Assembly: GCA_965228165.1 (NCBI GenBank)
Contig: CBDDHB010000003.1
Location: 1,302,001-1,366,000 of the forward strand
From: Oleispirillum sp965228165
GTDB lineage: Bacteria; Pseudomonadota; Alphaproteobacteria; Rhodospirillales; Rhodospirillaceae
Length of the DNA: 64,000 bases
Reading direction: 5' to 3'
The notes below the pieces were generated by a model. It was not told where the DNA came from, did not search any database, and worked only from the letters and a program-made list of their open reading frames with translations. This document shows, piece after piece, positions 16,538 through 26,049 of this stretch (position 1 is the stretch's first letter; each line of letters opens with the position of its first letter). The position numbers and the translations under genes were made by a program.

Positions 16538-17953
16538 CTATGCGTGGATGGCGCGCTTGGCGACGTCCATCGCCGCCTCCTTCACCGCTTCGGACAGCGA
16601 GGGATGGGCATGGCAGGTGCGCGCGATGTCCTCGGCGGAAGCGCCGAATTCCATCGCCATCGCCACCTCGGCGATCAGTTCGCCCGCCTGCGGCCCGATC
16701 AGATGCGCCCCCAGCACCCGATCAGTGCGCGCATCGGCAAGAATCTTGACGAAGCCCAGGGACTCGCCGTTGGCCTTGGCGCGGGAATTGGCGATGAAGG
16801 TGAACTTGCCGACCGCGAAGGCGGTGCCCTCGGCCTTCAACTGCTGTTCGGTCTTGCCGACGCTCGCCATCTCGGGGCTGGTGTAGACCACCGAGGGGAT
16901 CACCGCATGATTGACGTGCCCCGCCTGCCCGGCGATGGTCTCCGCCACCGCCACGCCCTCTTCCTCGGCCTTGTGGGCGAGCATCAGGCCGCCCACCACG
17001 TCGCCGATGGCATAGACCCCGGCAACGTTGGTGCGCCCGTGCGCATCCACCGGAATGAAGCCCTTGTCGGTCAGGGACACCCCCGCCGCCGCAAGATTCA
17101 GGCCTTCGGTATAGGGCCTGCGTCCGATCGCCACCAGCACCGCGTCGGCGGCGATTTCCGACGGCTCTCCGCCCTTCACCGGCTCCACCGTCAGCGTCGC
17201 GCCGGACTCGGCGGCGGCGACGCCGGTCACCTTGTGGCCAAGCTTGAAGGCGATTCCCTGGCGTTCCAGGATGCGCTGCATCTGCTTGGAAATCTCGTCA
17301 TCGAAGGGCGGCAGTATCTTGTCGAGGAATTCGACGACGGTGACCTTCGCCCCCAGGCGCGCCCACACCGAACCCAGTTCCAGGCCGATCACCCCGGCGC
17401 CGATCACCACCAGGGACTTCGGCACCTCGGCCAACGCCAGCGCGCCGGTCGAGGACAACAGGCGCTTTTCGTCGATCTCCACCCCCGGCAGCGGCGCGGA
17501 AACCGAACCGGTGGCGATCACCACGGCCTTCGCGGCGATCGCGGTCTCGCCATCGGCGCCGGTCACGGTCAGGGCGTTCGGCCCGGTGAAGGCGGCGGTT
17601 CCCTTGAAATAGGCGACCTTGTTCTTCTTGAACAGGAACTCGATGCCCTTGGTGAAGTCGGCGACCACCTTCTCCTTGCGGCCCATCATCGCGGCCAGGT
17701 CCAACTCCACCCCCGACACCTTGACGCCGTGCGCCGCCAGTTCCTCCTTCGCCGTGTGGTAATGGTGCGAGGACTGCAACAGAACCTTCGACGGAATGCA
17801 GCCGACGTTGAGGCAGGCGCCTCCCAGCGTCCCCCGCTTTTCGACGCAAGCCGCCTTCAGCCCCAACTGCGCGGCGCGAATGGCGCACACGTACCCGCCC
17901 GGGCCGCCGCCCACCACCACCACGTCGAATGCCGTATCCTTGTTCGTCGCCAT
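16538..17953 (-). CDS. lpdA: dihydrolipoyl dehydrogenase (E3)
   Basis: This FAD enzyme reoxidises lipoamide for the 2-oxoglutarate dehydrogenase complex, and possibly others, with NAD+. The 471-residue product has an N-terminal FAD fold (VVVVGGGPGGYVCAIRAAQLG) and the redox-active disulfide in GGACLNVGCIPSK. The NAD fold is VVIGAGVIGLELGSVWARLGA, and the C-terminal active His lies in HAHPSLSEAVKEAA. The start at 17953 has a GAGGCG site. It is the last gene of the mdh-suc cluster, separated from sucB by repeat copy 3. Confidence 0.97.
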   Translation of the reverse strand: MATNKDTAFDVVVVGGGPGGYVCAIRAAQLGLKAACVEKRGTLGGACLNVGCIPSKVLLQSSHHYHTAKEELAAHGVKVSGVELDLAAMMGRKEKVVADFTKGIEFLFKKNKVAYFKGTAAFTGPNALTVTGADGETAIAAKAVVIATGSVSAPLPGVEIDEKRLLSSTGALALAEVPKSLVVIGAGVIGLELGSVWARLGAKVTVVEFLDKILPPFDDEISKQMQRILERQGIAFKLGHKVTGVAAAESGATLTVEPVKGGEPSEIAADAVLVAIGRRPYTEGLNLAAAGVSLTDKGFIPVDAHGRTNVAGVYAIGDVVGGLMLAHKAEEEGVAVAETIAGQAGHVNHAVIPSVVYTSPEMASVGKTEQQLKAEGTAFAVGKFTFIANSRAKANGESLGFVKILADARTDRVLGAHLIGPQAGELIAEVAMAMEFGASAEDIARTCHAHPSLSEAVKEAAMDVAKRAIHA

Positions 17954-17976
17954 GTTCGCCTCTATCAAAAAAAACC

Positions 17977-18159
17977 AGGCCAGGGGCTCCGCCCCTGGAC
18001 CCCGCACAGGGTCGCGGACCCTGTGTACCCATTCCTTTTTTCGCCGCGTCAGCGGCAGTCATTCGTCACGCGGAAGCGATGGTTTGATGGCGCTACGCGC
18101 GAAAAACTTATGGGATGCAAGGGGCCAAGCCCCTTGCCGGGTCCGGGCGGAGCCCGGCC
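17977..18159 (-). repeat. structured palindromic repeat, copy 3 (sucB-lpdA spacer)
   Basis: This copy is inverted relative to copies 1 and 2, and so has the same sense as the transcript it lies in. Read on the minus strand it has left-arm stems CCGGGC-tcc-GCCCGG and CAAGGGGC-ttg-GCCCCTTG. The core is TTTTTCGCGCGTAGCGCCAT to GCCGCTGACGCGGCGAAAA. The right-arm stems are ACAGGGT-ccgcg-ACCCTGT and CCAGGGGC-gga-GCCCCTGG. It is the most complete copy and shows the symmetrical plan of two stems on each side of the core. Confidence 0.82.
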
Positions 18160-18168
18160 TTTTCCCTT

Positions 18169-19425
18169 TTACACCCCCAGCACCAGACGCGCCGGGTCTT
18201 CCAGGGCTTCCTTGACCTTGACCAGGAAGGTCACCGCCTCGCCGCCGTCGATGATCCGGTGATCGTAGGAGAGCGCCAGGTACATCATCGGCCGCGCCGC
18301 GATCGAGCCGTCGGGCATCACCATCGGCCGCATCATCGTCTTGTGCATCCCCAGGATGCCCGACTGCGGCGGGTTGAGGATCGGCGTCGACATCAGCGAG
18401 CCATAGACCCCGCCGTTGGTGATGGTGAAGGTGCCGCCGGTCATGTCATCAACGGTCAGCTTGCCATCGCGCGCCTTGCCCGCGAGCCCGGCGATTTCCT
18501 TTTCGATCTGCGCCAGGGACTTGGCGTCGCAATCGCGGACCACCGGCACCACCAGCCCCTGCGGCGTGCCCACCGCGACGCCGACGTCGTAATAGTTCTT
18601 GAAGACGATTTCGTCGCCCGCGATCTCGGCGTTGACCGCCGGAAGATCCTTCAGCGCGGCGACGCACGCCTTGACGAAGAACGACATGAAGCCGAGGCGC
18701 GCGCCGTGCTTCTTTTCAAAGGCATCCTTATAGCGGTTGCGCAGGTCCATGATCGCGGTCATGTCCACCTCGTTGAAGGTGGTCAGGATCGCGGCGGTGT
18801 TCTGCGCGTCCTTCAGGCGCTCGGCGATGCGGCGGCGCAGGCGGGTCATCTTCACCCGGTCCTCGCGCGGATCGGCGGAACGCGGCGGCAGCGGAGCGGG
18901 GGTCGGCGGCGCAGCCAGGGGCTGAGCGGCGACCGGACCGGCCATCACCCGGGTACGGCCTTCCAGGAAGTCGATCACGTCTTCCTTGGTCAGGCGTCCG
19001 TCCTTGCTCGAGGCGGGGATGACCGCCGGATCCAGGCCTTTTTCCGCAACCAGTTTGCGAACCGCCGGGGCGAGATCGTCCAGACCGGCGACGGGTTGGG
19101 CGGCGGCGGCCACCGCAGCGGCCAAAACCTCGGACCCGGCCTTGGGCTGGGCGGCGGCGAGGGCGATCTTCGGCTGGGGCAGCGCGCCCGCCGCGCCCAG
19201 ATGGGCGAGCAGCGCGCCGACCTGGACCTCGGCGCCTTCGGGGGCGACGATTTCGACCAGGGTTCCGGCGGCGGGGGCGTTGACCTCCACCGTCACCTTG
19301 TCGGTTTCCAGTTCGACCAGGGGTTCGTCGGCTTCCGCCGCCTCGCCCACCTGCTTGAACCATTTCGCGACGGTGGCTTCGACCACCGATTCCCCGAGCG
19401 TCGGGACGACGATTTCGTAAGGCAT
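18169..19425 (-). CDS. sucB: 2-oxoglutarate dehydrogenase E2, dihydrolipoamide succinyltransferase
   Basis: It transfers the succinyl group from lipoamide to CoA in the TCA cycle. The 418-residue product has an N-terminal lipoyl domain with the lipoylated lysine at about residue 43 (ELETDKVTVEV) and an Ala/Pro linker. A peripheral subunit-binding domain (PAVRKLVAEKGLDPAVIPASSKDGRLTKEDV) follows. The catalytic domain ends with LSYDHRIIDGGEAVTFL, which carries the active His and Asp. It lies between sucA and lpdA. Confidence 0.97.
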   Translation of the reverse strand: MPYEIVVPTLGESVVEATVAKWFKQVGEAAEADEPLVELETDKVTVEVNAPAAGTLVEIVAPEGAEVQVGALLAHLGAAGALPQPKIALAAAQPKAGSEVLAAAVAAAAQPVAGLDDLAPAVRKLVAEKGLDPAVIPASSKDGRLTKEDVIDFLEGRTRVMAGPVAAQPLAAPPTPAPLPPRSADPREDRVKMTRLRRRIAERLKDAQNTAAILTTFNEVDMTAIMDLRNRYKDAFEKKHGARLGFMSFFVKACVAALKDLPAVNAEIAGDEIVFKNYYDVGVAVGTPQGLVVPVVRDCDAKSLAQIEKEIAGLAGKARDGKLTVDDMTGGTFTITNGGVYGSLMSTPILNPPQSGILGMHKTMMRPMVMPDGSIAARPMMYLALSYDHRIIDGGEAVTFLVKVKEALEDPARLVLGV

Positions 19426-19479
19426 GTTGTTTTGACCACTTCTGGTATCGAAAACGGTATGGCCCCGAAGGGGGTCGGG

Positions 19480-22473
19480 TTACCTTTTCTTCGGCACCGA
19501 CCCCTGCGGCAAAAGCCGGGCGAGGTTGGTGCTGCGCCGGAACGGCTGGAACAGTTCGTCCCGCTTGCCGGTCAGCGCCTGTTCGACGATCGACGCCTGT
19601 TCGGCGTTGTGGGTGCGCAACAGCCCGGTGGCGGGCGAGGCGGCGGCGCGGCGACCGACGTACACCGGCCGGGCGTCGGCGCGTCCCAGTTCCTCCATCA
19701 GGAAGGCGAGGCGCGGATGGGCGAACAGCCAGGCGCCCATGTTCGCCGGTTCCTCCTGCACCCAGAAGATCTCGGCGTTGGGATAGCGCGACAGGTGGCG
19801 ATGCAGGGTGTTCTTCGGCCAAGGGTAAAGCTGTTCGACGCGGATGATCGCGACGTCGTCGATCCCCCGCTCGGCGCGCCCCGCCGCCAGATCGAAATAG
19901 ACCTTGCCCGAACACAGCAGGACGCGGCGCACCGTGTCGTCCGGGGCGAGGGTCTCGACCTCGGGGATGGTGCGCATGAAACGACCATCCGGGGTGAAGT
20001 CGGCGAGCGAACTGGTCATCCGCTTGTCGCGCAGCATCGACTTCGGCGTCATCAGGATCAGGGGCTTGCGGAAATTCCGCCTCACCTGCCGCCGCAGCGC
20101 GTGGAAATAGTTGGCCGGGGTGGTGAAATTGCCGACCTGCATGTTGTCCTCGGCGCAAAGCTGCAAATAGCGTTCGAGCCGCGCCGAACTGTGTTCGGGG
20201 CCCTGCCCCTCGAAGCCGTGGGGCAGCAGGCAGACCAGCCCCGACATCCGCAGCCACTTCGATTCGCCCGAACTGATGAACTGGTCGAAGATCACCTGCG
20301 CACCGTTGGCGAAGTCGCCGAACTGACCTTCCCACAGCACCAACTGGTGCGGTTCGGCCAGGGAATAACCGTACTCGAACCCCAGAACCGCGTTTTCCGA
20401 CAACGGGCTGTCGAGAACCTCGAAATGGCCCTGCTCCGGCGCGACGTTGGCAAGTGGCACGTAGCGGGTTTCGCCGTCCTGGTCGATCAGCACCGCGTGC
20501 CGCTGCGAGAAGGTGCCGCGCCCGCAGTCCTGGCCGGACAGGCGGACCGGCGTGCCCTCCTTCAAAAGGGTGCCGAAGGCCAGCGCCTCGGCGGTGGCCC
20601 AGTCGATGCCCTCGCCCTTGTCGAACATCTCCTGCTTGGCTTCCAACTGGCGCAGAATCTTGCGGTTGACGTTGAAGCCCTCGGGGACGGTGGCGAGAGC
20701 CTTGCCCACCGCGCGCAAATCGTCGAGCGGCACGCCGGTGCGTTCCTCCTGGAACGCCGCCTTCTCGTCCGGGGTATCGCTGTCCGGGTCCTGCACCTGG
20801 ATCAGGCCGCTCCAACGGCCTTCCAGCCAGTCGGCCTTGTTCGGGCGGAAGGACTTGGCCGCCGCGAACTCCTGTTCCAGACGGTCGTGAAACGCCGAGA
20901 CCAAGCCGTCCGCCTCGCCCGCCGCGATGGTGCCGCGCTCTTCCAGCGCCCGGGCGTACATTTGCCGGGTGGTCGGATGGCGGGCGATCTTGCGGTACAT
21001 GATCGGCTGGGTGAACGCCGGCTCGTCGCTTTCGTTATGGCCATGGCGGCGATAGCAGACCATGTCCACCACCACGTCGGTCTTGAATTCCTGGCGGAAT
21101 TCCATCGCGATGCGCGAAACGTGAACCACCGCCTCGGGGTCGTCGCCGTTGACGTGGAAGATCGGCGCCTGCACCCCCTTCGCCACGTCGGTGCAATAGG
21201 GGCCGGAGCGCGAATACCGCGGCGCGGTGGTGAAGCCGATCTGGTTGTTGATCACGAAGTGCAGGGTGCCGCCGGTGGTGTAGCCCTCAAGCTGCGACAG
21301 CATCAGGCATTCGGAGATCACCCCCTGCCCGGCCAGGGCCGCATCGCCGTGGATCAGAAGGCCCATCACCTGGTTGCGCTCCGCGTCGCCGCGCTGTTCC
21401 TGCTTGGCGCGCACCTTGCCCAGAACCACCGGGTCCACCGCGTCCAGGTGCGACGGATTGGCGGTCAGCGACAGGTGAACCTCGATGCCGTCGAACTCGC
21501 GGTCGGCGGAGGTGCCGAGATGGTACTTCACATCGCCCGAACCCTGCACGTCCTCGGGGTTCGCCGGGTTGCCCTGAAACTCCGAGAACATCGCGCGATA
21601 GGGCTTGTGCAGCAGGGTGGTCAGGGTGTTGAGGCGACCGCGATGCGCCATCCCCAGCACCACCTCGCGGATGCCGAGCTGGCTGCCGCGTTTGAGAATC
21701 TGTTCGATGGCGGGGATCATCGTCTCGCCGCCTTCCAGGCCGAAACGCTTGGTGCCGGTGTACTTCAGTTGCAGGAAGCGCTCGAAGCCCTCGGCCTCGG
21801 TCAGGCGTTCGAGGATGGTGCGCTTGCCGCGATCGGTAAAGCGGGGCTGGTTGGCCTCGGTCTCGATGCGCTTCTGAATCCAGGCCTTCTGGTCCGGATC
21901 CTGGATGTGCATGTACTCGACGCCGATGGTGCCGCAATAGGTCATCTGCACCACCTGGAGGATGCGGCGCAGCGTCGCCTTCTCCAGCCCGAGCACGTAA
22001 TCCATATAGATTTCGCGGTCGAGGTCGTCCTCGGTAAAGCCGTAGGAACGGTAATCGAGTTCCGGATGCTGCGGCGGCTTGGACATCTTCAGGGGGTCGA
22101 GATCGGCCATCAAATGGCCGCGCACCCGGTACACCCGAATCATCATCAGGGCGCGGATCGAATCGACGATGCGCTTGCGGACGTCCTCTTCCGAGTCGCC
22201 GCTCCCGGCGAGGGCGACGGCCCCCTCCTTCAGCCCCTTCTTCGGCGGCGGCGCGTCGGGATCGGGCACGCCGATCACCTTGCTGCCGCGCTTCGCCCAG
22301 GGCGTGGCGACGAAGTCGCCGTGCACCGCCGCCGGGTCGTCGGCGAGTTCGGCGAAATAGGGAAGCCAACTGGCGTCCACCGACGCGGGATCGTCAAGAT
22401 ACCGGGCATAAAGCTCGGCGATGAACGTGGCGTTGGCGCCGCTCAAGAACGAGGAATCGATCAATCCAACCAT
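19480..22473 (-). CDS. sucA: 2-oxoglutarate dehydrogenase E1
   Basis: This thiamin-diphosphate enzyme decarboxylates 2-oxoglutarate and succinylates the E2 lipoyl group. The 997-residue product has the short N-terminal E2-binding segment (FIAELYARYLDDPASVDASWLPYF). The thiamin domain includes GMAHRGRLNTL and YRRHGHNESDEPAFTQP, and the C-terminal transketolase-like domain includes RGTFSQRHAVL and QEEPANMGAW. Length is normal for the family. It follows sucD by about 120 bases, a gap in which I see no strong signal. Confidence 0.97.
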   Translation of the reverse strand: MVGLIDSSFLSGANATFIAELYARYLDDPASVDASWLPYFAELADDPAAVHGDFVATPWAKRGSKVIGVPDPDAPPPKKGLKEGAVALAGSGDSEEDVRKRIVDSIRALMMIRVYRVRGHLMADLDPLKMSKPPQHPELDYRSYGFTEDDLDREIYMDYVLGLEKATLRRILQVVQMTYCGTIGVEYMHIQDPDQKAWIQKRIETEANQPRFTDRGKRTILERLTEAEGFERFLQLKYTGTKRFGLEGGETMIPAIEQILKRGSQLGIREVVLGMAHRGRLNTLTTLLHKPYRAMFSEFQGNPANPEDVQGSGDVKYHLGTSADREFDGIEVHLSLTANPSHLDAVDPVVLGKVRAKQEQRGDAERNQVMGLLIHGDAALAGQGVISECLMLSQLEGYTTGGTLHFVINNQIGFTTAPRYSRSGPYCTDVAKGVQAPIFHVNGDDPEAVVHVSRIAMEFRQEFKTDVVVDMVCYRRHGHNESDEPAFTQPIMYRKIARHPTTRQMYARALEERGTIAAGEADGLVSAFHDRLEQEFAAAKSFRPNKADWLEGRWSGLIQVQDPDSDTPDEKAAFQEERTGVPLDDLRAVGKALATVPEGFNVNRKILRQLEAKQEMFDKGEGIDWATAEALAFGTLLKEGTPVRLSGQDCGRGTFSQRHAVLIDQDGETRYVPLANVAPEQGHFEVLDSPLSENAVLGFEYGYSLAEPHQLVLWEGQFGDFANGAQVIFDQFISSGESKWLRMSGLVCLLPHGFEGQGPEHSSARLERYLQLCAEDNMQVGNFTTPANYFHALRRQVRRNFRKPLILMTPKSMLRDKRMTSSLADFTPDGRFMRTIPEVETLAPDDTVRRVLLCSGKVYFDLAAGRAERGIDDVAIIRVEQLYPWPKNTLHRHLSRYPNAEIFWVQEEPANMGAWLFAHPRLAFLMEELGRADARPVYVGRRAAASPATGLLRTHNAEQASIVEQALTGKRDELFQPFRRSTNLARLLPQGSVPKKR

Positions 22474-22596
22474 GTGCTCGGGTCGACGCGGCTTTTCGGC
22501 CGCGAGGCCTCCCTGTTTCGTGCGAACGCCGGTTCCGCCGACGTATCCGGGCCGGACGCCGGGATTGTCCCGGCGTCCGGCGGATGGTTTGGCTCC

Positions 22597-23472
22597 CTAG
22601 CCCTTCAGGGCCTTGAGCATGGTCTGCCCCAGGGCCGCGGGGGATTCGGCGACGAACAGGCCGCAGGAGCGCATGAACTCCATCTTCTCGGCGGCGGTGC
22701 GGTCGCCGCCGGCGATGATCGCCCCGGCATGGCCCATCCGCCGTCCGGGCGGCGCGGTCGCCCCGGCGACGAACCCGACCAGGGGCTTCTTGCAGCCGCT
22801 CTCCTGATAGAACCGCGCCGCGTCTTCCTCGGCCGAGCCGCCGATCTCGCCGATCATGATCATCGCCTCGGTTTCCGCGTCGGCGATGAACAGTTCCAGC
22901 GCCTCGGTGAAGTTGGTGCCGTTCACCGGGTCGCCGCCGATGCCGATGCAGGTCGATTGCCCCAGCCCCGCCGCCGTCGTCTGCGCCACCGCCTCGTAGG
23001 TCAGGGTGCCGGACCGCGACACGATCCCCACCTTGCCCCGCTTATGGATGTGTCCGGGCATGATTCCGATCTTGCATTCCCCGGGGGTGATCACCCCCGG
23101 ACAGTTCGGGCCGATCAGCCGCGACTTCGAGTTCGACAGCTCCCGCTTCACCCGGACCATGTCGAGGATCGGGATCCCTTCGGTGATGCACACGATCAGC
23201 GGAACCTCGGCGTTCGCCGCCTCCAGAATCGCGTCCGCCGCGTGCGGCGGCGGAACGTAGATCACCGTCGCGTCGCAGCCGGTCGCCTGACGCGCGTCCC
23301 ACACCGTGTCGAACACCGGAAGATCCAGATGCTTGGAGCCGCCCTTCCCCGGCGTCACCCCGCCCACCATGTTGGTACCGTAGGCGATCGCCTGCTCCGA
23401 ATGGAAGGTGCCCTGCGCTCCGGTGAAGCCCTGGCAGATCACCTTGGTCTGCTTGCCGACGAGAACCGCCAT
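22597..23472 (-). CDS. sucD: succinyl-CoA synthetase alpha subunit
   Basis: It forms succinate and a nucleoside triphosphate from succinyl-CoA together with SucC. The 291-residue product starts MAVLVGKQTKVICQGFTGAQG (CoA-binding loop). It carries the phosphohistidine site MGHAGAIIAGGDRTAAEKM (His in GHAGAI) near residue 247. Its start directly abuts the sucC stop, so the two subunits are translated together. Confidence 0.97.
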   Translation of the reverse strand: MAVLVGKQTKVICQGFTGAQGTFHSEQAIAYGTNMVGGVTPGKGGSKHLDLPVFDTVWDARQATGCDATVIYVPPPHAADAILEAANAEVPLIVCITEGIPILDMVRVKRELSNSKSRLIGPNCPGVITPGECKIGIMPGHIHKRGKVGIVSRSGTLTYEAVAQTTAAGLGQSTCIGIGGDPVNGTNFTEALELFIADAETEAMIMIGEIGGSAEEDAARFYQESGCKKPLVGFVAGATAPPGRRMGHAGAIIAGGDRTAAEKMEFMRSCGLFVAESPAALGQTMLKALKG

Positions 23473-24672
23473 TTACTTCGCCTCCTTCACGGCCTTGACG
23501 ACCTTCTCGGCCGCGTCCGCCAGATTGTCGGCGGCAATGATCGGCAAACCACTTTCGCTCAAAATCTGCTTGCCGAGGTTGACGTTCGTCCCTTCCAGAC
23601 GCACCACCAGCGGCACGTTGAGGCTGACCTCCCGCGCCGCCGCGATCACCCCTTCGGCAATCACGTCGCAACGCATGATTCCGCCGAAGATGTTGACCAG
23701 AATCCCTTCCACGTTGGGATCCGCCAGGATCAGCTTGAAGGCGGTGGTCACCCGCTCCTTGGTCGCGCCGCCGCCGACATCCAGGAAGTTCGCCGGTTCG
23801 CCGCCCGCCAGCTTGATGATGTCCATGGTCGCCATCGCCAGGCCCGCGCCGTTGACCATGCAACCGATGTTGCCGTCCAGCTTCACGTAGTTCAGGGAAT
23901 GGCGGACGGCTTCCAGTTCGGCGGGGTCTTCCTCGTCCTCGTCGCGCAGGTTCTCGACGCTCTGGTGGCGATAGAGCGCGTTGTCGTCGAAGCTCATCTT
24001 CGCGTCCAACGCGATCACCCGGTCGTCGCCGGAGACCACCAGCGGATTGATCTCGATCATCGCCGCGTCCAGCTCGACGAACGCCTTGTACAGACCGGCG
24101 ATCAACTTTTCCGCCGCCTTGACCTGCTTGCCTTCCAGCTTCAGGTCATAGGCGACGCGGCGCGCATGATAGGGCTGCAACCCTTCCACCGGATCGATGT
24201 CCAGGGTGAGGATCTTTTCCGGCGTCTTCGCCGCCACCTCCTCGATGTCCATGCCGCCTTCGGTCGACGCCATCAGCGCCACCCGCGACGCCTTGCGGTC
24301 CACCAGGATCGACAGGTACAACTCGCGTCGGATGTCGCACCCCTGTTCAACGTACACCCGTTTCACCCGCTGGCCTTCCGGCCCGGTCTGGTGGGTCACC
24401 AGGGTATTGCCCAGAATCTGCGAGGCGAACTTTTCGACGTCGCGGTCGGAACGGGCGATCCGGACCCCGCCGCCGGGACCCGCCTCTTCCTCCTTGAACC
24501 GTCCCTTGCCTCGCCCCCCGGCGTGAATCTGCGACTTGACCACCCACACCGGTCCGCCCAGGCGTTCGGCAACGGTGAAGGCATCCACTTCCGAGTAAAC
24601 GACGCCGCCGTCCAACACATCGACGCCGTAACCCTTCAAAAGCTGTTTCGCTTGATATTCATGAATGTTCAT
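23473..24672 (-). CDS. sucC: succinyl-CoA synthetase beta subunit
   Basis: This is the ATP-grasp subunit of succinyl-CoA synthetase. The 399-residue product starts MNIHEYQAKQLLKGYGVDVL, the standard opening. It contains the nucleotide-binding region WVVKSQIHAGGRGKGRF and the C-terminal VNIFGGIMRCDVIAEGV. The ATG at 24672 matches the family; a longer in-frame start would add 45 unrelated residues reading through the upstream inverted repeat. Confidence 0.97.
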   Translation of the reverse strand: MNIHEYQAKQLLKGYGVDVLDGGVVYSEVDAFTVAERLGGPVWVVKSQIHAGGRGKGRFKEEEAGPGGGVRIARSDRDVEKFASQILGNTLVTHQTGPEGQRVKRVYVEQGCDIRRELYLSILVDRKASRVALMASTEGGMDIEEVAAKTPEKILTLDIDPVEGLQPYHARRVAYDLKLEGKQVKAAEKLIAGLYKAFVELDAAMIEINPLVVSGDDRVIALDAKMSFDDNALYRHQSVENLRDEDEEDPAELEAVRHSLNYVKLDGNIGCMVNGAGLAMATMDIIKLAGGEPANFLDVGGGATKERVTTAFKLILADPNVEGILVNIFGGIMRCDVIAEGVIAAAREVSLNVPLVVRLEGTNVNLGKQILSESGLPIIAADNLADAAEKVVKAVKEAK

Positions 24673-24712
24673 GTCGGGTTGTATTCCTTCCGTTCGGGGT
24701 TCTGATGGCCCC

Positions 24713-24983
24713 TCATACCATCCAACCATGATAGCGACCCGCTTGGGATCGGGAATTTCCGCATCCCCGGCAGGAGAAACCGCGCGGGCGATGCGGGACA
24801 TCGGCAAGCGGTTTCGACGCCCCGGAGTTGCCGGAAAACCCGACCGTTCCGGCGGCGCGGAACGGCCCTCGGGCGTCGTCGCGGAGCGCTGGCGATGGAC
24901 CCGCCATCGCGGCGCGCCCCGCTCCTAGCCGAAAACCGTTCTACGCCGTCCCAACGAGTCACTATCATGGTTGGCTGGTATCA
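24713..24983. repeat. element with about 36-bp terminal inverted repeats between mdh and sucC
   Basis: The left arm (24713-24748) and right arm (24949-24983) are imperfect inverted repeats sharing CTATCATGGTTGG-N-TGGTAT and an outer T(C/G)ATACCA end. The roughly 200-base centre is non-coding and includes a hairpin GCGATGG-acccg-CCATCGC near 24892-24910. The mdh stop codon (24981-24983) lies at the outer end of the right arm, and the sucC start is 41 bases from the left arm. No target-site duplication is evident. It could be a MITE-like relic or a long RNA stem within the mdh-suc transcript. This element accounts for the whole gap. Confidence 0.6.
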
Positions 24984-25931
24984 CATCAAGGCCGCGGCCG
25001 CTTTGCACAGAACGTTCACCGCCGCCACCGACTTGTCGAACATCGCCTTTTCCTCGGCGTTGAGTTCGATTTCGACGACGCGTTCGACACCCTTGCCGCT
25101 GATCACCACCGGCACGCCGATAAACATGTCCTTCACCCCGTATTCGCCCTTCAGAAGCGCCGCACAGGGCAGCACGCGCTTCTTGTCCTTCAGGAACGCC
25201 TCGGCCATCGCCACCGCCGCCCCCGCCGGCGCATAGAACGCCGAACCGGTCTTCAGCAGACCGACGATCTCCGCCCCGCTGTCGCGGGTGCGCTGCACGA
25301 TCGCGTCGATCTTGTCCTGGGTCGTCCACCCCATCCGCACCAGATCGGGAACCGGAATCCCCGCCACCGTAGAATAGCGGATCAGCGGCACCATGGTGTC
25401 GCCGTGACCGCCCAGCACGAAGGCGCTGACGTCCTTGGTCGAAACCCCCAGCTCCTGCGACAGGAAATAGCGGAAGCGGGCGGAATCCAGAACCCCGGCC
25501 ATGCCGACGATATGTTTCGCCGGAACCCCGCTTTTCTTTTGCAGAACCCAGACCATCGCATCCAGGGGGTTGGTCAGGCAGATGACGAACGCGCCGGGGC
25601 AATAGGTCTTGATCGCCTCGCCGACTTCGCTCATCACCTTGGCGTTGACGCCGATCAGGTCGTCGCGGCTCATTCCCGGCTTTCTCGGCACCCCGGCGGT
25701 GACGATGACCACGTCGGCATCCTTGATCACCTCGTAGCCGGTGCTTCCGACATAAGCCACGTCCACGCCCTCGATCGGGGTGGATTGGGCGATGTCGAGA
25801 GCCTTGCCCTGGGGGGTGCCGTCGGAAACGTCGAACAGCACCACGTCGCCCAGTTCCTTCAGGCCGATCAAATAGGCGAGGGACCCGCCGATATGACCGG
25901 AGCCGATCAATGCGATCTTATGCCTTGCCAT
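24981..25931 (-). CDS. mdh: malate dehydrogenase
   Basis: It oxidises malate to oxaloacetate with NAD+. The 316-residue product is of the lactate-dehydrogenase-like type usual in alphaproteobacteria. NAD binding is at IALIGSGHIGGSLAYLIGLKELG, the substrate loop is GVPRKPGMSRDDLIGVN, and the catalytic His is in LGGHGDTMVPL. The start at 25931 is preceded by AGGGGGAGAG. It heads the mdh-sucCDAB-lpdA cluster. The C-terminus ends inside an inverted repeat arm. Confidence 0.97.
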   Translation of the reverse strand: MARHKIALIGSGHIGGSLAYLIGLKELGDVVLFDVSDGTPQGKALDIAQSTPIEGVDVAYVGSTGYEVIKDADVVIVTAGVPRKPGMSRDDLIGVNAKVMSEVGEAIKTYCPGAFVICLTNPLDAMVWVLQKKSGVPAKHIVGMAGVLDSARFRYFLSQELGVSTKDVSAFVLGGHGDTMVPLIRYSTVAGIPVPDLVRMGWTTQDKIDAIVQRTRDSGAEIVGLLKTGSAFYAPAGAAVAMAEAFLKDKKRVLPCAALLKGEYGVKDMFIGVPVVISGKGVERVVEIELNAEEKAMFDKSVAAVNVLCKAAAALM

Positions 25932-26049
25932 GTTCTCTCCCCCTCGCCCGCGCCGACGCGGTTCGCGGATTGCTGCCGAAGACACACCACCACCGAGTTC
26001 CGCGCGCGGGCGTCCGGTCACCCGGTCGCCCCCTGCCTCCCTCACACCC

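Noticed and set aside
18115..24705. A 2196-codon open frame on the plus strand across the suc genes
   Set aside because: It is antisense to sucB, sucA, sucD and sucC, which have clear family motifs. Its composition (Arg, His, Gly, Gln rich) is typical of a shadow frame in GC-rich DNA.
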